This document shows, in pieces, positions 18,470 to 28,022 of a stretch of 40,947 nucleotides of DNA. This DNA is from a bacterium (GTDB lineage: Bacteria > Myxococcota_A > UBA9042). The position numbers and the translations under genes were made by a program. Every line of letters starts with the position of its first letter. Within the stretch, counting starts at the first letter, position 1. A model generated the notes under the pieces. It had not been told where the DNA came from. It saw nothing but the letters and a program-made list of their open reading frames with translations, and did no database searches. The stretch spans positions 1 to 40,947 of the forward strand of contig JAUIAC010000020.1 of the NCBI GenBank assembly GCA_030425545.1. The letters are read 5' to 3'.

Positions 18470-18682
18470 GGTGGGCCTGCCTGGGAACGCGTCGTGGCGA
18501 CGGATGTGCGGGTCGCGCGCGTGCCACAAAGCTAGTCCGAATCCCTGTCACCGGCTACGTTGAGCCGCCGCGTGAGCGCGCACTCCGAGGTCCGGAGGCC
18601 CCAACGCCCGGCCGGAGGGACGCGCGCGTCCCCGCGGGGCGGTGAGTCGCTCGTTCGTAGGCGAAGGAGTGAGGTCGGCGCC

Positions 18683-19324
18683 ATGCGGTCGGACGCCCGG
18701 ACAGCCCGAGAACCCGGGAGCCCAGCGGAGCGAGCCTCCGGGCTCGACCTGCGCGGTTGGTTCAGCGACGCCGAGGGGGCGTGGTACCGAGCCCAGGCGA
18801 GCGCGGCGCTGGCCCGCGACGCCCGGTGTACGCTGGTGGAGGTGGGGTGTTGGCGCGGCCGCTCGACCAGCTTTCTGGCGCCGATTCTACGCGGTGGTCC
18901 GCGGCGCTTGCTCTGCGTCGACCACTGGGCTGGCTCCAGCGACCCGTGGAGCGACGCCTACCTGGCGGTCGAGGCAGCGGAGGGGCAGGGGAGCGTGCGC
19001 GCCGCGTTCGAGCGCAACATGGCCCTGTTGCAGGTGCCGCACCGACTGCTGGAGCTGCCGAGCGTGGCGGCGGCGGAGCGCGTGGCCGACGCCAGCTGCG
19101 GGCTCGTGTTTCTGGACGCGTCTCACGACGGCGACGCGGTGGCCGCGGATCTGCGGGCGTGGTGGCCCAAGGTGCAGCCAGGCGGGGTGCTCGCGGGCCA
19201 CGACTACGAGCCGGCGAAGCACGCCGGGCTGGTGCGCGCCGTGTCGGAGTTTGCCGCGGCCCACGGGCTGCGGGTCGACCGGGGGCCCGAGGCGCCGCGG
19301 TGCTGGGCGCTGACCCGGCGCTGA
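18683..19324 (+). CDS. Class I SAM-dependent methyltransferase (Methyltransf_24-like)
   Basis: A 213-residue protein from the ATG at 18683. The frame is open from a TTG at 18560, but those 41 residues are Arg-rich and unlike the family, and GAGG lies at good spacing before 18683. The SAM-binding motif is VEVGCWRGRSTSFLAPIL. The later block FLDASHDGDAVAADLRAWW, then PGGVLAGHDY, is typical of the Methyltransf_24 group, in which many members modify sugars or polyketides. The substrate is not predictable. No obvious operon partner; the cyclase gene starts 127 bases later on the same strand. Confidence 0.8.
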   Translation: MRSDARTAREPGSPAERASGLDLRGWFSDAEGAWYRAQASAALARDARCTLVEVGCWRGRSTSFLAPILRGGPRRLLCVDHWAGSSDPWSDAYLAVEAAEGQGSVRAAFERNMALLQVPHRLLELPSVAAAERVADASCGLVFLDASHDGDAVAADLRAWWPKVQPGGVLAGHDYEPAKHAGLVRAVSEFAAAHGLRVDRGPEAPRCWALTRR

Positions 19325-19451
19325 CCCGACGGCGACCGGGAGCCGCGCCGCCGCATGGGGGCGAGCGTCACGCCCCGTCGACGCGGAGCGCTGCCCCGCG
19401 CGACCTGCGCTCCGCTATCCGCGAGGGCCGTCGGTGCGCTAGGCTCCGGCC

Positions 19452-20705
19452 ATGAACACTCCCTCGCCTGCGCCGGCGCCGCCCGGGCTCTGGCGCCGCT
19501 TCCTCACCGCCGGGGTCGACGCAAGCTGGTCTGCCGAGGCCCGCCGCCTGCTGCGCTTCCACCGCGTCTGCATCCTGGCGCTGGTGTGGATCGGGCCCGC
19601 GTTCATCTGGTTTTCGTTCGCCGACCAGAGCATGACGGCCCTGGTGATCCACAGCATCGGCACGGTCTCGTCCATCGTCGCCCTCGCGCTGACCCTGCGA
19701 GGTCGCCACCTCGCCAGCAAGGTGCTCTACACCTACGGCGCGCTGGTCTGGGTCGCGGCGGTGTGGTGGCACGTGCTGCCGCTGGGGTTCGCACACATCT
19801 GGTTCCTGCTGACGCTGGTGTACTCAGCCACCGTGTTCCGCGGCGGCGAGCGCGTGTGGAAGTACACCGGCATCGTCGTCAGCGGCCTGCTCTTCTGCGC
19901 GGGCACCTGGGCCGAGGTGGCCGTCACGCGGCCGCCGATCTTCGACGTCTCCAGCGAGATGGACCGCAACCTCTACGTCTTCTCGGGCTTCAGCCTGGCC
20001 CTGAGCCTGAGCGTCATCGCGGCCTTCGCCTCGGAGCAGATGCGGGTCGCCGAGGCCCGGCTGGTGCACGAGCACGCCCGCAGTGAGGGCCTGCTGCTCA
20101 ACATCCTGCCCAAGCCCATCGCCGAGCGGCTGAAGGCCTCGCCCGAGGTCATCGCCGACGGCTTTCCCCACGTGACGGTGCTCTTCTCGGACATCGTCGG
20201 CTTCACGCCGCTCAGCGAGAAGCTGCAGCCGACCGAGCTCGTCGCCATGCTCAACACCCTGTTCACGGGCTTCGATCGCATCGCTGCGCGGCACGGCCTG
20301 GAGAAGATCAAGACCATCGGCGACGCCTACATGGTGGCCAGCGGCGTGCCCGTGCCGAGCGTGCGCCACGCCCACCCGGTCGCCGAGATGGCGCTGGAGA
20401 TGTGCGCGTTCATGGCCGAGTTTCGGGCTCAGTTCGACGATCCGGTCGACATCCGCATCGGCATCCACAGCGGGCCCGTGGTGGCGGGCGTCATCGGCGA
20501 GAGCAAGTTCGCCTACGACCTGTGGGGCGACACCGTGAACGTGGCGAGCCGCATGGAGTCCGCCGGCGTGCCGGGGCGGATCCACGTGTCGGACGCGACC
20601 CGCGCGCTCTTGGCCGACGACTACGCGCTCGAGCTGCGCGGCGAGGTCGAGCTCAAGGGCAAGGGCGCGCGCAAGACCTGGTTCCTGGTGGGTCGCGAGG
20701 CGTGA
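19452..20705 (+). CDS. Membrane-bound class III adenylate cyclase
   Basis: A 417-residue protein. The N-terminal half (about 35-200) has around six hydrophobic segments, such as ICILALVWIGPAFIWFSF and LYVFSGFSLALSLSVIAAF. A short helical linker follows (residues about 200-235, containing NILPKPIAERL, typical before cyclase domains), then a catalytic domain. Metal-binding residues are D247 (LFSDIVGFTPLS) and D291 (KTIGDAYMVASG). The Lys in EKIKTIGD and the Asp in YDLWGDTVNVASRMES are the adenine-selecting pair, so ATP rather than GTP is the likely substrate. It ends with the usual ELKGKG strand. The membrane part resembles no sensor domain I can name. It makes cAMP, probably in response to a membrane signal. 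Confidence 0.9.
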   Translation: MNTPSPAPAPPGLWRRFLTAGVDASWSAEARRLLRFHRVCILALVWIGPAFIWFSFADQSMTALVIHSIGTVSSIVALALTLRGRHLASKVLYTYGALVWVAAVWWHVLPLGFAHIWFLLTLVYSATVFRGGERVWKYTGIVVSGLLFCAGTWAEVAVTRPPIFDVSSEMDRNLYVFSGFSLALSLSVIAAFASEQMRVAEARLVHEHARSEGLLLNILPKPIAERLKASPEVIADGFPHVTVLFSDIVGFTPLSEKLQPTELVAMLNTLFTGFDRIAARHGLEKIKTIGDAYMVASGVPVPSVRHAHPVAEMALEMCAFMAEFRAQFDDPVDIRIGIHSGPVVAGVIGESKFAYDLWGDTVNVASRMESAGVPGRIHVSDATRALLADDYALELRGEVELKGKGARKTWFLVGREA

Positions 20706-20741
20706 ACGCCGCGCTCGGCTGCCGTAGCCGGGCTGATCCAC

Positions 20742-20782
20742 GGGGTCTCGCGCTTGGGGTCTGGCGCTTGGGGTCTGGCGCT
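20742..20782 (+). repeat. Three 14-bp tandem repeats between convergent genes
   Basis: Three head-to-tail units: GGGGTCTCGCGCTT, GGGGTCTGGCGCTT and a 13-base GGGGTCTGGCGCT. They lie in the 89-base space between the converging cyclase and glycosyltransferase genes. The tract is not a hairpin; its role is unknown. Confidence 0.8.
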
Positions 20783-20794
20783 GGGGAGGGGGGG

Positions 20795-21898
<1,104 letters not shown>

Positions 21899-21946
21899 GG
21901 GCTGCTCCGGAGTGGGGGCTGGGTGGGTGGCGCGCGGGGCGCTGGG

Positions 21947-24145
21947 CTACTTGAGCGAGATCTTGCCGATGAGCTGCTTGATCTTCTCGGCCAGCGCGGC
22001 CTGCTTCACCTCGATCTCCACCAGCTGCTTGGCGACGTCGGCGGCCTTGGCGCTGTTGGCCTCGAGCTGCTTCACCAGCTGCTTGCGCAGCTTCTTGGCG
22101 ACGCGCCCGGAGGGCAGGCTGTCGAGGTTGCGGCGGATGCGGCGGGCGTCATTGCGCAGCAGGTTGCGCTGCCGGAAGAGCGTGCTCCGCTGCCGGCCGA
22201 GCTCACCGCGCTGGTCGTGGAGCGCCAACAGCTCGCGAATCGGCCCCTTGACCGCCTCCTGGGCCGTCGCGTCGGCGAGGAAGAGCTTGAACGCCGCCAG
22301 CACCATGGAGCTCAGGTAGGTCGTGGTCCGGCGAATGGGGCTCGCCTCGGTGATGACGACCTTGCCCTTGCCCTTGGCCGGGACCTCAATGCGCACGTAG
22401 ATGTCGTTGCCGGAGCGGACCATGTCCTTCGGCGGGTCGACGAGCTTGTGGGTGCTGTGGGTGTGGAGCTTGACGTAGGCCACGCTGGGCTTGCTGCGCT
22501 CCGAGTGCACGGTGTAGGTGCGGATGAAGTGGCGCTTGGCCTCGACCGAGATGCGGCCGCCGACGATGCGCACGAGCCGCATCTGCTTGGTGTCGTTGCG
22601 GTAGCTGTTGCGCACCTTGAGCCCGGACTCGCGGGCGTAGGGCACGAAGGCCGTGGTGCCGCGCTCCATGCGGCCGAGGAAGCCCTCGCCAGCGAAGGTG
22701 CCGTCGACGTAGAGGGTGATGGGCCCGCTCTCCAGGTCGCCGCCCTTGCCGCCCTTCGCGCCGGTGTCGTCCTTGTCGCCGTTGCGCAGGAGCACGGCGC
22801 GGTAGGGGGTCTGCGCGCTCGGGCTGCGGAAGAGGAACACGTCTTCGCCAGGCACGGTGCGGTCGACGATGGGGATCAGCGCGGCCTGGCCGTCGGGCAC
22901 CGTCACCGGCTCGAGGGCGTCGTAGCGGTAGAGGGCGCCCACCTTGCGGCCGCTGACGAGCGCGGTGGCGCTGGCGGCGATGGCCTTCTGCCGCTCGGCG
23001 CCAGTCCAGCGGGAGCGGGGCGCGGGCTTGGGGCGGGGCCGGTAGCTGCGTGGGCGCCGCGCGCGGGAGGGCATGGGGGCGTCCGCCGCCTCGTCCTCGG
23101 CCAGCTTGGACTTCTTGCTCAGGCCGATGCCACCGAGGCCGCGCCCTCCGCCACCGCTGCCCGCGCCCATGAGCATGCCCGACGCCACCTTGCCGGCGTA
23201 CGAGCGGCGCTTGCGCTGCCGGTAGCCCACGTCGGGCGGCGGCGGCGCGGCGGCGGTCTGCGGCAGCCGCGCGCTGAGGTTGGGCCGCGTGACGTGGTGC
23301 GGGCGGTGCAGGTTGTAGCGAAACGACAGGGGCGACCCGACCACCAGGCTCAGCTCCACCTGCTTCCAGTCCTCGCCGGAGACGTTGTCGATGACCGCCC
23401 AGCCGCTGAGGCGCACGTTGCGCTTCTTGTCGACCCAGGCGCGGTACGCGGGCCGCCACACCGGCACCTCGAGGATGTAGCTGAGCAGCAGGTCGTGCGG
23501 CCCCTTGTCAGCGAAGCGCAGCGTCACCGACACCGGCTTCCACTTGCCCTCGTTCTTCGAGATGTCGAGGCTGCGGGCCAGGCCGCTCGCCAGCGCCTTG
23601 TCGTGGATGCGCACCTTGTCGATCTTGGCCACCCGCACGGCCACCAGCTTGCGCTTGCCGGCCATCAGCGTGACCCGCGCGCCACGGCCGCCGCCCTCGA
23701 CCCCGACCACCCGACCGCGAAAGTCGTCGTCGCCCGCGTCGATGGACACCTCGATGCCGCGCAGCACCTGCAGCAGCCCGATCATCCCGCGGGCGTTGCG
23801 GACCTGGGCCGGCAGCTCGGCGGCGAGCCGGTCGCTGCTGCGCTCCACCGGCAGCGTCACGCTCGACGCCCGCCCGCCCTTGCGCTCCAGCACCGTCAGC
23901 GACTTGAGCACGTCGTTGATCTGATCGGGGCGCACCCGGACCTCGAGCTTCTTGCCGCGCACCACGCCGCGGCGCTCGAAGTAGCCGACACCGTTCTGGT
24001 ACAGGACGACCTTGCTGACCTTCAGGCCAGCGCTCCCCTTTGGCTCGCCGAGGTGGGCGCAGCCGGGCAGCGCCGACGCGCTCAGCAGCAGCGGCAGCGC
24101 CAGCAGCGCGGCGATGGGGCGGTTCGTGGTGTGGGCACGGTTCAT
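21947..24145 (-). CDS. DUF4139-domain lipoprotein with C-terminal coiled coil
   Basis: A 732-residue protein. A signal segment (ALLALPLLLSASALPGC) with lipobox L-P-G-C marks a lipoprotein. The N-terminal block VVLYQNGVGYFERRG and INDVLKSLTVLERKGG, then EVPVWRPAYRAWV and GWAVIDNVSGEDWKQVELSLVVG, define the DUF4139 family, whose function is unknown. A disordered basic insert (Gly-rich, then RRPRSYRPRPKPAPRSRW) lies near 310-370. The last 110 or so residues are heptad-like, charged and coiled-coil. I prefer ATG 24145 over the adjacent GTG 24148 because GGAGAG is better spaced to it. It probably sits at the cell envelope; partners are unknown. Confidence 0.8.
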   Translation of the reverse strand: MNRAHTTNRPIAALLALPLLLSASALPGCAHLGEPKGSAGLKVSKVVLYQNGVGYFERRGVVRGKKLEVRVRPDQINDVLKSLTVLERKGGRASSVTLPVERSSDRLAAELPAQVRNARGMIGLLQVLRGIEVSIDAGDDDFRGRVVGVEGGGRGARVTLMAGKRKLVAVRVAKIDKVRIHDKALASGLARSLDISKNEGKWKPVSVTLRFADKGPHDLLLSYILEVPVWRPAYRAWVDKKRNVRLSGWAVIDNVSGEDWKQVELSLVVGSPLSFRYNLHRPHHVTRPNLSARLPQTAAAPPPPDVGYRQRKRRSYAGKVASGMLMGAGSGGGGRGLGGIGLSKKSKLAEDEAADAPMPSRARRPRSYRPRPKPAPRSRWTGAERQKAIAASATALVSGRKVGALYRYDALEPVTVPDGQAALIPIVDRTVPGEDVFLFRSPSAQTPYRAVLLRNGDKDDTGAKGGKGGDLESGPITLYVDGTFAGEGFLGRMERGTTAFVPYARESGLKVRNSYRNDTKQMRLVRIVGGRISVEAKRHFIRTYTVHSERSKPSVAYVKLHTHSTHKLVDPPKDMVRSGNDIYVRIEVPAKGKGKVVITEASPIRRTTTYLSSMVLAAFKLFLADATAQEAVKGPIRELLALHDQRGELGRQRSTLFRQRNLLRNDARRIRRNLDSLPSGRVAKKLRKQLVKQLEANSAKAADVAKQLVEIEVKQAALAEKIKQLIGKISLK

Positions 24146-24281
24146 CACGCTCTCCGGGGTCGATTCGCCCGGAGGGTCGCGGTTTTTGCGCGCGCTGTCT
24201 AAGCGCCGCCCCGCGGGGCCAGACCGCGCGATGTGCTGGGCAGCCGGATGGGCACGACGGGTGTGCGCAAAACGTTCTTGC

Positions 24282-25388
24282 TCAGAGCTTCAGGTCGATC
24301 TGCCCGAGCTTCTGGGCGCCTTGGAAAGCCTCGCCGAACTTGTTGTTGAGCTGGGTCACGGTCTTGTCCACGGTCTGGAAGTCCTTGCTCGTGTTGGTCG
24401 CGAAGGTGTCCACCGCGTCGATGACCTTGAGCAGGTTGTCGTTGAAGCCCTTCACCGCGGTCTCCATGACGATGACGCCGGTCTCCAGCCCCGTGGTCAC
24501 GCCGCCGGAGTCCTTGGCGGAGGCCTCGGCGAACTTGGCGTGCTTGAGCGCGTTGTTCAGCGGCGTGTCTCCCGCAGCCAGCCCCATGGTGTAGGGCACC
24601 AGGTCCGTGACGACCTTCTTGTCGCCGTCGAGGTCCTTGGCGTCGTCCTTGCCGACGATGAGCGTGTGGATGTTCTCCACGTGGCGCCGCGCCACGGCGG
24701 GCTTCTGGTTCTTGACCGCGGCGCGCGCCAGATCGAGCTCCTTCTTCACCTGCGCCATGATGATCGCGGCCTGCACGATGTAGCCCTTGTCGCCCTGCCA
24801 CTCCGTCAGCACGTGCTGCACGTGCGCCCAGCCCGGCTTGGGGATCTCGCCCTTCCACACCAGCGGGCCCACCGGCTGGCTCAGCTCGTCGGCGCCCGCC
24901 TCGTCTTCGTAGGTGACATAGGCGGCGTTGAAGTTCTGGATGTGCGGCGGCGAGCCGTCGCCCGGGTCACCCACCTCGACCGAGAAGTCCGGCACGTAGG
25001 GCACGTCTTCGTAGGGCAGCGTGCCGAAGTTGGCCGACTTGCCGAGGGGCGAGCGCATCCACCACACGTAGACCTTGCCGGGCTCGGGCTTGGCGGTCTG
25101 GAACATGAGCAGCTTGAGCCCGCGCATGTCGGTCGCCGTCTTGTCGCTGGTGACCTCGATCTGTCCCTGGCCGGTGAAGGTCAGCGTGGCCTTGCCGCCG
25201 TCGTGCCAGTCCTCTGTGTCGCTCGGTGACGCGTCGGTCGCCGTGGTGTCGCCGCCGGTCGTCGTGGTGTCTCCGTCGCCGGTCGACAGCGCGTCGGGCG
25301 CCGTCTCGATGACGGGCTCGCCGCAGCCGGCGACGAGCAGCCCGAGCAGGAGCAGGGCGCGGGTGAGCGTGACGGTGACTCGATGCAT
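24282..25388 (-). CDS. Uncharacterised lipoprotein
   Basis: A 368-residue predicted lipoprotein. A signal segment (ALLLLGLLVAGC, lipobox V-A-G-C) is followed by a Thr/Asp/Gly-rich linker. The globular part has a beta-rich N-terminal section with aromatic residues (VYVWWMRSPLGKSANF) and a helical C-terminal half whose end looks coiled-coil-like (TSKDFQTVDKTVTQLNNKF). I do not recognise a family. The central segment HVENIHTLIVGKDDAKDLDGDKKV and the motif of alternating helices recall secreted metal- or haem-associated helical bundles, but nothing firm supports this. GAGGAT five bases before the ATG supports the start. The gene is first in a minus-strand run with the DUF4139 and glycosyltransferase genes. 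Confidence 0.72.
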   Translation of the reverse strand: MHRVTVTLTRALLLLGLLVAGCGEPVIETAPDALSTGDGDTTTTGGDTTATDASPSDTEDWHDGGKATLTFTGQGQIEVTSDKTATDMRGLKLLMFQTAKPEPGKVYVWWMRSPLGKSANFGTLPYEDVPYVPDFSVEVGDPGDGSPPHIQNFNAAYVTYEDEAGADELSQPVGPLVWKGEIPKPGWAHVQHVLTEWQGDKGYIVQAAIIMAQVKKELDLARAAVKNQKPAVARRHVENIHTLIVGKDDAKDLDGDKKVVTDLVPYTMGLAAGDTPLNNALKHAKFAEASAKDSGGVTTGLETGVIVMETAVKGFNDNLLKVIDAVDTFATNTSKDFQTVDKTVTQLNNKFGEAFQGAQKLGQIDLKL

Positions 25389-25506
25389 GCGATCCTCGCG
25401 AGCCCGCAGAAAGGCGGGAGCTCTGGCAGTGTGGCCAAGGTCGGCCGTGCGCGTCCAGTTTACGGCGGTGGCGGCGCGGGTCGGGGGCCGCCCGCGGGCG
25501 GATTGC

Positions 25507-26874
25507 TCAGTGGGCGCCGCTCTCCGAGGTCGCCCCGGCGCCGGAGGGCGGGAGCACGCGGCGCAGCACCAGCAGCCCGGCGACGGCGGCGATGATCGAG
25601 CCGCCGAGGATCCCCATCTTGGCCAGCGAGACGTGCCCTGGGTCTCGGAACGCGAGGCCGGTGACGAAGAGGCTCATGGTGAAGCCGATGCCACCGAGGA
25701 TGGCGGCCCCGGTGAGCTGACTCCACTTGGCCCCGGCCGGCAGGTCGGCGACGCCGGCCTTCACCGCCAGCCAGGACGCCAGGCAGATCCCCACCGGCTT
25801 GCCGACGAGCAGGCCCAAGGACACCCCCAGCGCGCAAGGTGTGGTCAGCGCCGAGAGCGCGTCGCTGCCGCTCACGGCGACCCCCGCGTTGGCCAGGGCG
25901 AAGACGGGCAAGATGACGTAAGCCACCGGCGCGTGCAGCGCGTGCTCGAGCCGGTGCGAGGGCGGCTGGATGGCCTTGGCCGCGTGGTGGATGCGGTGCA
26001 GCGCGCCGTCCAGCGTCTTCTGCGGCACGTGGTGGCCTTGCCCGACACGCTTGAACCAGGCCAGGGCGCCGCCGACATCGTCGATGAAGCGGCGCCGCTC
26101 CATGCGCGCCGACGCGGGCACCGACAGGCCCATCAACACCCCCGCGATGGTCGCGTGCACCCCCGACTCGTGCATGGCCACCCACATCACCGCACCCGCG
26201 GCCATGTAGAGCGACGCCGAGCGCACCTCGCGCAGGTTCATGCCGAGCACGAAGACCCACGCGCCCGCCGCCACCCACAGCGGCGCGGTGTGGATCTCCG
26301 GGGTGTAGAAGGCAGCGATGACCATCACGCTCATCAGGTCGTCGACGATGGCGAGCGCCGTGAGGAAGACCAGCATCCACAGCGGCACGCGGTCGCCGAG
26401 CAGGGCCAGCACACCCAGGGCAAACGCGATGTCGGTGGCCATGGGGATGCCCCAGCCGTCGGCTGTCTCCTCCCCCATGTTGAAGAGCACGAAGATGAGC
26501 GCCGGCACCACCACACCGCCGATGGCCCCGGCGATGGGCAGGGCGGCCTGACGCGGTGAGCTGAGCTCGCCCGAGAGCACCTCGCGCTTGATCTCGAGCC
26601 CCACGACGAAGAAGAAGAGCGCCATGAGCGCGTCGTTGATCCAGTGGCTCACGTGCAGCGAGAGCCGGTGACCGCCCACGTCGAGCGTCACCGGGGTGTG
26701 CAGCAGGTGGGTGTAGGCGTCCCCCCAAGACGAGTTGGCCCAGATCAGGGCCGCCGCCGCGGAGAGCACGAGGATCAGGCCGCCGCGGGCCTGCGTCGCG
26801 AAGACGTCGCGGATCGGCTCGACCACCTTGCGGACGAGCTTGACGGGGACAGGGTCAGACGGATGCGAGGGCAT
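25507..26874 (-). CDS. nhaA: Na+/H+ antiporter NhaA
   Basis: A 455-residue polytopic membrane protein that exchanges sodium for protons. Signatures are LILVLSAAAALIWANS, HWINDALMALFFFVVGLEIKRE, IPMATDIAFALGVLALLG, the ion-binding aspartates D178-D179 in ALAIVDDLMSV, and GFTMSLFVTGLAF. It is longer than E. coli NhaA (388 residues) because of a hydrophilic middle loop of about 50 residues (LAWFKRVGQGHHVPQKTLDGA onward), as in the long NhaA variants of other phyla. The residue after the Asp pair is Leu-Met rather than the common Leu-Gly. It is preceded by an SDR gene transcribed the same way. Confidence 0.93.
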   Translation of the reverse strand: MPSHPSDPVPVKLVRKVVEPIRDVFATQARGGLILVLSAAAALIWANSSWGDAYTHLLHTPVTLDVGGHRLSLHVSHWINDALMALFFFVVGLEIKREVLSGELSSPRQAALPIAGAIGGVVVPALIFVLFNMGEETADGWGIPMATDIAFALGVLALLGDRVPLWMLVFLTALAIVDDLMSVMVIAAFYTPEIHTAPLWVAAGAWVFVLGMNLREVRSASLYMAAGAVMWVAMHESGVHATIAGVLMGLSVPASARMERRRFIDDVGGALAWFKRVGQGHHVPQKTLDGALHRIHHAAKAIQPPSHRLEHALHAPVAYVILPVFALANAGVAVSGSDALSALTTPCALGVSLGLLVGKPVGICLASWLAVKAGVADLPAGAKWSQLTGAAILGGIGFTMSLFVTGLAFRDPGHVSLAKMGILGGSIIAAVAGLLVLRRVLPPSGAGATSESGAH

Positions 26875-26919
26875 GGTGGTCCGAGGTTGGGGAGGGCGTG
26901 GCGGGCAGGCGACCCGGGG

Positions 26920-27792
26920 TCACGAGGGCTTGCGACCCAAGGCGGCCGCCTGGCGCTTTTTGAGCACGCCTTCGAGGCCCATGGCCTTGAGCATCATGTT
27001 GGCGAAGATGCGGTTGCCGCGCACGGGCAGGGCGCGCTTGATGCGGTCGGCCCACTCCGCGTCGCGGGTGATGACGAGCCTGGGCTGGTTGGTGCGGATG
27101 GCGCGCACGATCTGCGCGGCGGCCTTGCTCGCGGGCATGGTCTTCTTGTTGAAGAAGGCGACCACCCGCGCGTGCGACTCGGGGTCGGTGTGCTTCGAGC
27201 TGGCGACGATGTTGGTGTTCACGCCCCCTGGGTGCACCACCGTGACGTGGACATGGCTGTCGCGCAGCTCTTCCCAGAGCACCTCGCTGAGGCCGCGAAC
27301 GCCGAACTTCGACGCGCAGTAGGCCGCGTTGCCGGGCACGCCGACGACGCCGAAGATGCTGGAGATGTTGACGATGTGCGCCTCGTCGGCCTGGGCCAGG
27401 TGCGGCAGGAAGAAGTGGCAGCCGTAGATGACGCCCCACAGGTTGACGCCCAACACCCGGTCCCAGTCCTCGAGGCTGTGCTCGTGAAAGCCCGCCTCCA
27501 CCGCGATGCCAGCGTTGTTCACCAGCACATGCACGGCCCCGTGCTCGGCCACCACGGCCTCGGGCAGCGCAGCCATGGCGCCGCGGTCCGACACGTCGAC
27601 GAGGTGAGTCGACACGCGCAGGTCGCTGCCGCCTCGCTTGGCGGCCTCGTCGGCCGTGACCTTCAGCCCGGCGTCGTCCACGTCCACCAGGGCCAGGTGG
27701 GCGCCGGCCTCAGCCAGCTGAAACGCGAGGTTTCGGCCGATGCCGCTGGCGGCACCGGTGACCACGGCGACGCGCTTGGAGAGGGTGGTCAT
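26920..27792 (-). CDS. Short-chain dehydrogenase/reductase
   Basis: A 290-residue classical SDR. The NAD(P)-binding motif is VVTGAASGIGRNLAF, then an Asp after beta-2 (LVDVDDAG, favouring NAD), NNAG, the SSIFG serine and the catalytic Y158-x-x-x-K162 in AYCASK. The C-terminal extension is basic and amphipathic (MLKAMGLEGVLKKRQAAALGRK) and longer than in minimal SDRs. Fairly close in style to membrane-associated SDRs that act on fatty or steroid alcohols, but the substrate cannot be read from the sequence. GGAG precedes the ATG. NhaA follows on the same strand after 45 bases. Confidence 0.88.
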   Translation of the reverse strand: MTTLSKRVAVVTGAASGIGRNLAFQLAEAGAHLALVDVDDAGLKVTADEAAKRGGSDLRVSTHLVDVSDRGAMAALPEAVVAEHGAVHVLVNNAGIAVEAGFHEHSLEDWDRVLGVNLWGVIYGCHFFLPHLAQADEAHIVNISSIFGVVGVPGNAAYCASKFGVRGLSEVLWEELRDSHVHVTVVHPGGVNTNIVASSKHTDPESHARVVAFFNKKTMPASKAAAQIVRAIRTNQPRLVITRDAEWADRIKRALPVRGNRIFANMMLKAMGLEGVLKKRQAAALGRKPS

Positions 27793-28022
27793 GGCGGGCT
27801 CCGAGGCAGGCGACGCGGCGCGCTGAGGTGCGGCGCGCGGCGATGATGCCTCAGGCGGCGGCGCGATTCACCCGCGCGCGGCGACGCCTCGCGCAGCCCT
27901 CGGCGCGATTGCATTCGAGCGGGCAGACGGTCAGCTTTGCGGCCGCGCCGCCCTGCCGCTGCACCTGATGTACCGGCGCCAGCCGCGCTCGCGTCTGCGA
28001 TCTGCAGATCTGGGAGTCTCGC
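27793..28022. promoter_or_regulatory. Divergent intergenic region with a 12-bp palindrome at the TerC ribosome site
   Basis: These 230 bases lie between the SDR gene (minus) and the TerC-family gene (plus). A perfect palindrome GATCTGCAGATC at 27999-28010 abuts GGGAG, the ribosome site of the GTG start at 28023, and could be an operator or a small hairpin masking it. I see nothing matching the yybP-ykoY manganese riboswitch that precedes some TerC-family genes. Confidence 0.4.

Noticed and set aside
18560-18682. TTG start for the methyltransferase
   Set aside because: The added 41 residues are Arg-rich and unlike the family, and the ATG at 18683 has a better-spaced ribosome site.
27793-28022. 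Manganese riboswitch before the TerC-family gene
   Set aside because: I could not find the conserved yybP-ykoY loop sequences in this stretch.
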